In this document: positions 20,568 through 28,321 of the stretch, in pieces
Layout: each line of letters begins with the position of its first letter
How positions within the stretch are numbered: the first letter of the stretch is position 1
Notes under the pieces: generated by a model
The model's database searches: none
The model's input: only the letters and a program-made list of their open reading frames with translations
Told to the model about the DNA's origin: nothing
Position numbers and translations under genes: made by a program
Assembly (NCBI GenBank): GCA_004802725.1
Contig: SGPM01000347.1
Span: 1-28,321 of the forward strand
Length of the DNA: 28,321 nt
Reading direction: 5' to 3'
DNA from: Antrodiella citrinella
Lineage: Eukaryota > Basidiomycota > Agaricomycetes > Polyporales > Steccherinaceae

Positions 20568-21870
20568 TCACCCTCGTGCGGCCTCATGAATGCCACAATC
20601 CCCATAGTTACAATTGCTCTCAATGATCCCCCTCTGTGCCGTCCGCGGGAACAGCGCGTGTGTGAGGTTGTCAATGCAGCCGTACTGAGGTGTGAAGACG
20701 TCGTGAAACGAAATTTTATCCGGAAGGCGGAGGTAGAAGTGGGTGAGGAAGGGGAAGTAATGCGAGAGTGCATCGTCGACAGGTTTCCACGTTTCTGGAG
20801 TATGGTTCTCCCAGATCCTGTCAATGCCGTAGACATCAATAACAACAGTCGGAAATGGGGAGAGCAGAGGAAGAGCCTGCAACACTCTAGATACGAAGGG
20901 TGCAGCCTTCCGGGAACCGTAATATGCTCGTAGACATAAGCTGGGATGTTCGCCTGATGGTGCATGAGATGATGTGAATAGTACACACAATCAGCACCTC
21001 AGACGCACCTGCTATCCCACCACACATCACTATCAACAGATCATCCAAGTTAAAATTGATTGTGATTCCCTTCCACGGCTGCACTGAACGGGAGCATAAC
21101 CGCCGGAACAGGTCGCAAAAGCGAGACCAGGCGTGGGCTTGTCGGGCAGTCAAGGGATCCGACGGCGTTAGGACAGCCATATCGGAATGGAGGAATGTCA
21201 TTTCTCGTACGTTTGGACAAGACAGGAACCAGGCCGAGGGAACGGCGCACAGCTCCGTCCACGACGTACATCGAATGAATATATCCTCGAGAAACACATT
21301 ACAGGGGAGAAGTCCATACATGGGAGGGGTAATAGGACAGTCCATGATGTGGAGTTCCTTTGCTCGGGTCGCCAATACGAAACGAGAGACTTGGGAAAAG
21401 TGGTGGAACGAAACGCGCTCAAGGAAGAGCTCAGGGTTAGCAAGGGTGAACGCGGAATACAGCTTGTAGAGAGCGATGTGCTGGTGTGCCAAGTCGACGT
21501 CGTAGAGATAGAGGGCTTGGAGGTTCGGGAGTGGAGGAAGCATGGCTGGGACAGCGAAGACCCATGAGTCGTCGACGGAAGTATCGCCCTCCTTGCGACC
21601 ATGGATGTTCATCCTCTTTAGTTTGGACGCGCCGAGAGGGAATACGGGGAGGAAGAGGGAGAAGGAGGCGAGGTCAGTGCGCGAGCGGAGGTCGACTTCT
21701 TCGGGGCTCAAATGAAAGCGGCATCGGGGGAGCCACGCACGACAGACCAGGGAGCAGGGGAGAATCTGTATGTATCTGCTCCCGGCGACGAAATCGATGA
21801 TCCTCTCGCAGACCTCGATGGGGAGCCGAGGTGAAGCAACGGGTGGCAGAGACTCGGACTGCCAGTACAT
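20568..21870 (-). CDS. F-box-like protein
   Basis: Two exons, 21009-21870 and 20568-20953, joined over a GTGCGT...CATCAG intron (20954-21008) in correct phase, give 415 residues. The N-terminus has an F-box-like helix pair, SPRLPIEVCERIIDFVA (about 13-29), followed by LPCSLVCRAWLPRCRFHL. This is the usual L-P-x-E-x-x-x-x-I-x-D ... C-S-L-V-C-R-x-W pattern of agaricomycete F-box proteins. The rest alternates short Leu-rich strands and helices, as in their degenerate C-terminal repeat regions. Family knowledge: F-box proteins join Skp1 in SCF ubiquitin ligases, but members of this large fungal expansion have no known targets. A strong donor (GGTGAGTGTC) overlaps the stop codon, so a further 3' exon is possible and the C-terminus is less certain than the rest. 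Confidence 0.75.
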
Positions 21871-21970
21871 GACTATGGCAGAGAAATGTGGGGATATCTC
21901 CGGTCAAGATCAAGCTGTATCTACGACTCTGAGTGTTGTACGCGTATTGCATTCAACTCCCACAGATCCC

Positions 21971-23530
21971 ATGAGTCAGACCAACTCCCCAAGCGACCAG
22001 CCCCGGGATGAAGTCGTGCAATAAAAGGTCGAGTTCAATGACATCAAGTCGTCAATATGTCCCTCAGGCTGAAGTCGCAGTCACAAAGAGCCCGAACTAT
22101 CGGAGATTCCTCAGCTTGAGTCTCTGCGCGACGCAATTCAGTACCCACCTCCGCATTGCAGTGGTGTCGTTCCCGTTTGTGCCGAGGATCTCATATTGTT
22201 CCATGGCAGAGGGGAGAACGCGTGGTCAGTCAAAACGTCACAATCTTCTACTTGGATATCCTTTGACCGTGATCCAGTCGACTGGACTTTACGACTGCTA
22301 CGGAGGAAAGTCTCGAGCGCCTTTCTCAAGCCTGCGAGCCTGCTACTTTTGGTCTCAACCATGAAGATGTCTTGGACGAAACCTATCGCAAAGCGGGGAA
22401 GATTGACGCAGAGCATTTCATGTCAACCTTCGACTTGGATCTATCTGGAATATTACCGTTGGTCAGCGGGAAGTTGTTGGAGGTTCGTGGAGAAGATACA
22501 CTTCGCGCAGAGCGCTATAAGATCAATGTCTACGGTAAGCAATTTCCGGTTCATATAGCCAGCAGTAGAGACTCACATCCCAAACGTCGCTAGGAAAGGA
22601 TGCATTCTTCAAAGCACACAAAGACACCCCTCGAAGCCAGAACATGTTTGGCTCTCTCGTTATCGTATTTCCGACCAAGCACGAAGGCGGTGCTCTCATT
22701 TTGCGCGACTACGACGAGGAATGGACCTTCGACTCGGCCAAGATCATCAGCGAGCACGATGGACTGTGCGTAGGATATGCTGCGTTCTACAGCGACGTGG
22801 AACATGAGGTCGCCGTGGTTCAGTCCGGATACCGGGTCACCTTGACCTATAATCTCTACCGCGTACTCCCATGGACAATCCCTTCGATCGCCTACACATT
22901 GGCCTCTGCCGATGTTCCGGTGAAAACCGTCCTCGAAGCCTATTCTTGATGACCCTTCCTTTCTCCCAACCGGGGGTTATCTCGGCTTCGGACTTCACCG
23001 CCAATATCCTCTCCCGCGGGCGAGCTCTAAGACCTTCTGGCTTGGCGGGTTCGACGATTTATTGAAAGGCAGCGACGCGGAGCTGATGGAGGCCGCTCGC
23101 CAGCTGTCCCTCGAGGCCACTCTCAACCTGTACCACGCCAACTCGCACTATGGCGATCCTTACAGACTTGACGAGTCCCTGTATCAAGGTGTTCTGAGCC
23201 GTTTCATACCTCACGAGACCGGGGGCCAGGAAGAAGGTTCCTTTGCATCCCTCGTACACCAGCACGGTGGGAAGCGAGTCGGGAGCATCGAAGGAGCCCT
23301 TCGTATGAAAGCCAAAATCATGGAAGAGGTACGGGAGAAAGAAAGACGGCAGCGTCCCGATTGATATGGACGTGTGTTGAGTGACCAAGCTCGACCAGGG
23401 AACCACCCTCGAGACTACGTATATGGCATATGGGAATCAGGCAGAGATGGCGTTTGCGTACGGTAAGCTCTGTTTGATCGTAAAGATTGGGGCGTATGGT
23501 CAAAGGAGCGGTACGGACTCATCGTCTTAG
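21971..23530 (+). pseudogene. Decayed Fe(II)/2-oxoglutarate oxygenase (prolyl-hydroxylase-like) gene
   Basis: The core matches a basidiomycete Fe2OG family: LACEPATFG-like SQACEPATFGLNHEDVLDE, then after an intron (22535-22593) the segment FFKAHKDTPRSQNMFGSLV, then EGGALILRDYDEEWTFDS, FYSDVEHEV and SGYRVTLTYNLY. The iron ligands H-x-D (codons 22617-22625) and the later H, plus the 2-oxoglutarate Arg, are all present. Four lesions break it: an in-frame TAA at 22022-22024 after a 17-codon start; a frameshift at about 22935-22948 between VKTVLEA and LDDPSFLPTGGYLGFGL; a second frameshift near 23341 in an A-rich run; and TGA at 23378-23380 where Trp is expected before VTK. The family-typical tail (YMAYGNQAEMAFAYG) continues to TAG 23528-23530. 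An intron at 22225-22277 is intact; the first intron near 22050 has a poor donor. Sequencing error could explain one lesion but hardly all four. Confidence 0.75.
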
Positions 23531-23593
23531 GTCTGACAACGAGAATGTATCCGATAGATCATTGAGTAGAAAATTAATGTTGCTGGCTTCTAG

Positions 23594-23710
23594 TCAGTCT
23601 ACGATGTAAAGCATATTCTCTGGAGTAGTGGGCGCGTCGTACAGGATTTGGGGAACTTCAAGGGAGCTTGCCACAGCCGTGCATGCGAACACGCCAGCAA
23701 TCAAGGACAT
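23594..23710 (-). CDS. 38-residue ORF with a signal-peptide-like start
   Basis: ATG at 23708-23710 and TGA at 23594-23596 on the minus strand. The N-terminus MSLIAGVFACTAVASS looks like a short secretion signal with an A-x-A type cleavage region; the predicted remainder (LEVPQILYDAPTTPENMLY...) is acidic and has no Cys. A TATATA on the minus strand at about 23814-23820 lies 105 bases upstream, and a 12-codon upstream ORF sits between. It does not end in a CaaX box, so it is not a mating pheromone precursor. It could instead be the last exon of something larger, since TTAG precedes the in-frame codons upstream of ATG, or the 3' UTR of Hsp60. Confidence 0.35.
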   Translation of the reverse strand: MSLIAGVFACTAVASSLEVPQILYDAPTTPENMLYIVD

Positions 23711-23813
23711 TCGAACAACCGCGATGCTCTAAGATGAGTGAGAGGTGGTTGTATTGCAAAGAGTCATGACGAGTAGCGACTAAGAGACAATAGGTAAAAC
23801 TATAGCGTGTAAG

Positions 23814-23820
23814 TATATAT
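23814..23820 (-). promoter_or_regulatory. TATA-like sequence upstream of the 38-residue ORF
   Basis: ATATATA on the minus strand, between the Hsp60 stop and the small ORF. It could equally be part of the Hsp60 3' end-forming region. Confidence 0.25.
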
Positions 23821-23977
23821 GTACGATTGAGGGGGGATGGGGATCGCGATCAGGTAGCAGCAGCAGCATAATGAGGCGTACGACGTAGAAACACAAATTG
23901 CATAGAGCACCCAAACCAAAGTGAGCAGCGATAACAAAAACTAGACAAGATCCGGAGTGTACTTTTCGTCCCGCCGC

Positions 23978-25935
23978 TTAGAAGCCCATGCCTCCCATAC
24001 CACCCATACCGCCCATGCCTCCCATCGGCGGGCCGTCCTTCTTGTCGTCCTCAATCTCGACGATGCACGCCTCGCTCGTGGTCAACAAGCTAGCAACACC
24101 GGCAGCGTCGACCAGCGCAGTACGCACGACCTTTAGAGGGTCTACGATACCCGCCTTCACCATGTCGACGTACTCGCCCTTGCTCGCGTCGTATCCCCAT
24201 GCAAACTTGTCGGCACCGCCGTACTGGCTCTGGATCGTGCCCACGATGACGGACGCCTCCTCGCCGGCGTTCTTGAGAATTGTGCGGGCCGGATACGTCA
24301 GCGCGCGCTTGATGATCGTGACGCCCAGGTCCTGGTCGAAGTTGGCCGTAGGGATGGGCTTGAGGTCGGGGTTCGACGAAGTGTTGGTCGATCCAGGAGA
24401 GTTGGTCGTCAATGCCAGGGAGGCCTTCAACAGAGCAACACCACCACCGGGAAGAATACCTTCCTCGACGGCGGCACGCGTCGCGTTCAGCGCGTCATCA
24501 TAGCGATCCTTCTTCTCGCCGACCTCGACTTCGCTCGATCCACCGACCTTGATGACGGCGACACCACCGCTGAGCTTGGCCAGACGCTCCTGGAGCTTCG
24601 TACGGTCGAACTCGCTGGTGGTAGGGTCCGCGACGAGGCTGCGAATTTGCTCGCAACGCGCTTGGATGGAGTCCTTGGCGCCGTCGCCGTTGAGGACAAT
24701 CGTGTCCTCCTTAGTGATGGTCACCGAGCCAGTCGAACCGAGCATGTCCACCGTCGCGCGTTCCAGCTTGATGTCCAGCTCGTCGGTGAAGACGACGCTG
24801 TTCGTCAAAATAGCCAAGTCGCCCAGGATGGACTTGCGGTTGTCACCGAACCCAGGAGCCTTGACGGCACAGACTTGCAGTTGCCCCCGGAGCTTGTTGA
24901 GAATGCACGCCGCGAGAGCCTCGCCGTCAATGTCCTCAGCGATGATGAGCAGAGGACGACGAGCTTGGGCAGCAATTTCGAGCGAAGGAAGAATGTCCTG
25001 GAGCGCGGAAATCTTCTTCTCGCTGAGCAGAATGAAGGGCTTCTCGAACTCGACCTTCTGAGCCCGTGCATCGGTGACGAAGTAAGGAGAGATGAAGCCA
25101 CGGTCAAAACGCATGCCCTCCGTGATCTCAATCTCGTCCTCAATGGTCCTACCCTCCTTGACAGTGATGACACCCTCCTTTCCAACCTTCTCCATAGCCT
25201 GAGCGATGAGGTTGCCGACGTGAGCGTCACCGTTGGCCGAGATGGTGGCGACCTGCGCAATCTCCGCGGTAGTTGTGATAGTCTTGGCGTTGGCAGACAG
25301 GAACTCGACAACACGGTCGACGGCTGCCTGTGACCCTCGTCGAAGGTCCATAGGATTGCAACCTGCAGCGACGTTCTTCACACCCTCTGCGTAGATGGCA
25401 CGAGCGAGGACAGTCGCCGTAGTGGTACCGTCACCAGCAATCTCGTTTGTCTTCTGCGCGACATCTTGAATCAAGCTAGTAGGACGCTGTCAGGCCAATG
25501 ACCACAACACATTACGGTGGGAAATATGCTTACCGAGCACCAAGGTTCTCAAACTTGTTCTTCAAAGAGATGGATTTCGCGACAGTGACACCATCTGCGC
25601 GAGCGACATCAATCACTGACCACTGTGCACGAGAGAGTAGACTCACCTTTAGTGATCTTAGGACCACCAAACGACTGCTCAATGATGACGTTACGACCTG
25701 AAATTATGACACGTCATAAGTAGACTGCGGTATCTCAGCAACGCAACCACATACCTTTTGGACCGAGTGTAACACTGACAGCATCTGCAAGGACGTCAAC
25801 ACCCTTCAGAATGCTTGCCCTTCCTTCATTCGAAAACTTGATGTCCTTATGCGCTCCTCTGACGAGAGTAGGCTGCTTCGCCTTTACGGCAGCACGACGA
25901 AGAGCACGAGAAGACGTTGAAGAGACACGATGCAT
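23978..25935 (-). CDS. hsp60: Mitochondrial chaperonin Hsp60
   Basis: Four exons, 25755-25935, 25647-25697, 25534-25594 and 23978-25475, give 596 residues, the usual length including presequence. It is a group I chaperonin that folds imported proteins in the mitochondrial matrix with Hsp10. The first 30 residues form an Arg/Ser/Ala-rich targeting sequence ([18 protein letters not shown]). Then follow [18 protein letters not shown], the nucleotide-binding [12 protein letters not shown] (about 111-122), an apical domain with [30 protein letters not shown] in the second equatorial half, and the C-terminal GGM repeat tail ending GGMGF. No lesion was found. The three 5' introns are 48-61 bases. 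On the opposite strand two long open frames (24549-25061, 24647-25333) are antisense shadows. Upstream sequence has a heat-shock-element-like array and a possible 5' UTR intron (GTAAGTTG...AAAAG). Confidence 0.96.
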
Positions 25936-26031
25936 TGTAGTCGTAACGAAACGAACAAAGCTTTTGAAAATGGGGATGGAGGATGGAGGATGGAGTTGAA
26001 GGACAACTTACAGAACTTTGCCGAAACCGAG

Positions 26032-26047
26032 TTCTCGAATTTTTGAA
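26032..26047 (-). promoter_or_regulatory. Heat-shock-element-like array upstream of Hsp60
   Basis: The + strand reads TTCTCGAATTTTTGAA: alternating TTC..GAA..TTT/GAA units, with one base off the nTTCnnGAAnnTTCn ideal. It lies about 100 bases upstream of the Hsp60 ATG. Heat-shock factor sites at hsp60 promoters are expected from general knowledge; the match here is partial. Confidence 0.4.
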
Positions 26048-26049
26048 GA

Positions 26050-26778
26050 CGGTGTGTCACGGGGTGACAGTAACGAAATGTAACGGTCATGCATCCGGAC
26101 TTGGCCGAATGTGCCAGTGCTAAGTATTATTATTATTATGCTAATAATACTTTATTATTAGTACAGGGACCCGCCTCGCTCACGTATCCTAATAGGCCTG
26201 GTCTGCCTTGGGAGACTAAAATGCATGAGTCTCTTACTACGAACTATACTCTACGTGTCCTCGTCGAGTCCTCGTCTCGGAATACCCAAGGGACACCATG
26301 GCGCCTCTATTAACAATCTCAGACTGGATCTTTAGTGAGCATCAACAGCCAAATTTTCCGAGAGTCTGAAATCATAGTCTATCCTACGCCAACAGCTCGG
26401 ACGAACATCAACTTCGACTTCACGATCTCTGCCACTTTGCAAAGGCTGACTTTACCGATTGTGCTTTGTGAAGTGTTTCGCATGTCTTCAGGATGTGGAG
26501 TCCTATGACTTTTACTTCAGGGAGGGGAAGAGATGTGCTCGATGTGCCTTGGGTTGGAGACAGCTCGATATTGGCTGACGCGATTACTCTCCTGCTCTTG
26601 AAATCATTTCCGTCGTGCTGAACTTTCTCAGACAGTGATTTCCCCCCTAATATGGCAAAACGCAGGATTGCATCCGTCGCAGCATCGATGATAGAAGCTT
26701 CAACATGCAGCAAACACGCAACTCTTCAATTCGCGTTATCAGGATATGTGTATCGGATCTTACGCTAAGATGTGGTAC
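26050..26778. other. Divergent intergenic region between Hsp60 and the BTB gene
   Basis: Contains nested AT-rich inverted repeats at 26124-26160 (GTATTATTA / TAATAATAC and TAATAATA / TATTATTA with a 3-base loop). A 97-codon open minus-strand frame (26713-26420) lacks an ATG near its start and has no recognisable domain. No gene is called. Confidence 0.4.
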
Positions 26779-26785
26779 TTATAAC
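26779..26785 (+). promoter_or_regulatory. TATA-like box of the BTB gene
   Basis: TTATAAC about 40 bases before the ATG at 26823, similar to the spacing seen at the 5165-7515 gene. Confidence 0.3.
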
Positions 26786-26822
26786 GAGTCGAGCCGCACT
26801 ACGTCTGATCCTGCACCCGTCG

Positions 26823-28102
26823 ATGTCTCCACAAAGTCAATCTACCCCCTTGCAAGCGGCACTCACAACCTCCGTCACCAATGGCCATTTCTTGGACACG
26901 GTGTATTACCTATTCTCATCACGACTCTCATCGGGTAGAGTCGGCAAACTTCAGCCGTTGTACGCAAACAGCCAAGTGCTGAAGGCTGCTGGCCAGCATT
27001 TCCGTGGCCGTACGTATGCTATGTCCTGCAACTTTCTCCTTTCGTCACTCATATACGTCTCACTACAGAACTTTCCGCCGGTTTCCAGATGCGCCACGAG
27101 CTCCCGAATGACATTGAGGATTACGATTATGCAGAAGACAGTGATTTGGAAGACGACGATCAGGACGATGTAAGCTATCGATCTCCGGCCTTAAGCAGTA
27201 CCGAGACTCAGGTAAAGTTCGAGTTCTCTTAGATTGCTACGAGGTCTGACATAGTATTCTACATATATCTACATCAGCCCGCCCTTGACGAAATTGATAC
27301 CGTCAACTGTGTAGATGACAAGCAGAGGACTTTGTCGAACTTCAAGCATGTCATTGTGATTCCTGACGTCGCTGCAACTACGTGAGAACTTTCACTACAT
27401 TATAAGACAGTTTGAAATTCACCTGGTTGTTTGCTAGCTGGTGTGCACTCATGTGCTATATCTACACTGGCGAAATCAAGTTTGCACTGCTCAAATCTGG
27501 AGGGAAGCGACATGAAAATATCGTCAAACACAAACGAGACAATCCCCTTGCGCCTATACCATGCTCGCCTAAATCCATGTACCGGCTTGCAGAAATGGTG
27601 AGCAAAGGATCTAGCACACCTTGTCATCCTCATTGACTTTTTCACGCCACTATCTAAGATTGGTCTAGAGGGTCTCAAAACTCTAGCTTTAGAGAATCTT
27701 CAATCGCAGCTCAGCACCGTCAAGATTATGGACGAGACCTTCTCAAAATTTTCATCCTGGTACGTCGGTTTTATCCTCGTACCATTGGGGTTTCTGTTGA
27801 GCGTAGCCATCAGGTATCCCGAAATCTTGATAGCAGAAGCTGATCACATCTGTGGCTTGTATCTGCCTCTATCGTCTAACACGACGACTATGACCGCAAT
27901 CGAAGAGAAGATATCACAGGTCGCCCGAGGCGAACTTCCCCATGCTGAGGGTGCTATCATGGCTCTATTACGGCGATTTTCCGAACACAAGAGCATCACC
28001 CCCAAAGAGCTTGACGGCGATTCCAGGCCGTCATCCCCTCCAGGTGGCTATGTACCAAAGAAGAAACTTCGTAGTGCCACCACTACTATGCACGCTTCCT
28101 AA
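26823..28102 (+). CDS. BTB/POZ domain protein
   Basis: Six exons (26823-27009, 27069-27211, 27278-27381, 27438-27597, 27659-27759, 27814-28102) splice in phase to 327 residues. The N-terminal domain shows the agaricomycete BTB pattern: NGHFLDTVYYLFSSR (about 20-34), then SGRVGKLQPLYANSQVL and a QHF helix. An acidic insert follows (EDYDYAEDSDLEDDDQDD). The BTB domain continues with VIVIPDVAATTW then CALMCYIYTGEIKFA. The second half contains SMYRLAEMIGLEGLKTLAL and the conserved FSKFSSWYPEI and VARGELPHAEGAIMALL stretches, with a basic C-terminus. Family knowledge: BTB domains dimerise and often link Cullin-3 ligases; this fungal expansion is functionally uncharacterised. The start ATG is the first one in frame and lies 40 bases after a TATA-like box. 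Confidence 0.85.
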
Positions 28103-28197
28103 GGGTTCGATGTCCTGGCTAACGAACGAGGAAATATGTACGTAGTAAATGTATAGTCAGAGATAACGAGGTTGGGGGAAGACGGAAATTTGGCCAG

Positions 28198-28281
28198 GCC
28201 TTCCGCTTCGCGGAAGGCGAAAAACAAAGACTCGTGACTCGGATGTTCGCAGCGAAAAGTCTGAACGAAAGCTTTCGTTCA
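28198..28281. repeat. Cluster of perfect palindromes downstream of the BTB gene
   Basis: GCCTTCCGC-TTC-GCGGAAGGC (28198-28218) is a 9-bp stem with a 3-base loop. TGAACGAAAGCTTTCGTTCA (28262-28281) is a perfect 20-base palindrome. The rest of the window end, 28103-28321, has no gene. Confidence 0.7.
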
Positions 28282-28321
28282 CTGAATGGTATGGAACGAG
28301 CTGCGAAGTCCGAAGTCCGTG

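Noticed and set aside
24549..25333. Long open frames on the + strand (170 and 228 codons) inside the Hsp60 gene
   Set aside because: They lie antisense to the conserved Hsp60 coding exon, show no domain, and are explained by the G/C-biased third positions of the real gene.
26420..26713. 97-codon minus-strand frame divergent from the BTB gene
   Set aside because: A TGA lies shortly upstream with no ATG between it and the frame's start; no domain and no supporting acceptor found.

Overview
The window looks like nuclear DNA of a mushroom-forming basidiomycete (Agaricomycetes). Nearly every recognisable gene is split by many short GT-AG introns of about 48-66 bases with CTNA-type branch regions. 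The families present (full-size ABC-B transporter, RTA1-like membrane protein, Fe2OG oxygenase, BTB/POZ and F-box proteins, mitochondrial Hsp60, CPL1-like cysteine-rich exon) are a typical agaricomycete mix. Gene models were spliced by hand: codon phase was checked across every junction of the ABC, RTA1, Hsp60, F-box, ARM-like and BTB genes, and all close.

Layout. 1-454: 3' end of an unrecognised gene (+). 1864-1972: orphan C-terminal exon of a CPL1-like secreted protein (+). 2946-3915 and 4292-5242: two copies of a terminal-inverted-repeat element with hairpins inside its ends and a TAG target duplication. 5165-7515: uncharacterised helical-repeat-like gene (-) whose last codons lie inside the second element. 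8205-8555: 3' relic of an RTA1-type gene (+). 8802-14337: intact 23-exon ABC-B multidrug-type transporter (-) with a TATA box. 15356-16166: third element copy, inverted relative to the second. 17396-18846: intact 11-exon RTA1-family gene (-). 20568-21870: F-box-like gene (-). 21971-23530: decayed Fe2OG oxygenase gene (+). 23594-23710: 38-residue ORF with a signal-peptide-like start (-). 23978-25935: mitochondrial Hsp60 (-) with a heat-shock-element-like site upstream. 26823-28102: BTB/POZ gene (+). The window ends in a cluster of perfect palindromes.

How it fits together. There is no operon-like logic. The ABC-B transporter and the RTA1 protein (intact copy plus relic) are both membrane proteins of families linked to lipid handling and drug tolerance, so a shared detoxification role is possible but only inferred. 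The clearest unexplained signal is the three-copy element family. Its two ends share a 17-base core and carry stem-loops of different sequence but similar shape. Two near-identical copies sit inverted on either side of about 10 kb holding the ABC gene. One copy carries an unrelated interior, and one has replaced the end of a host gene.
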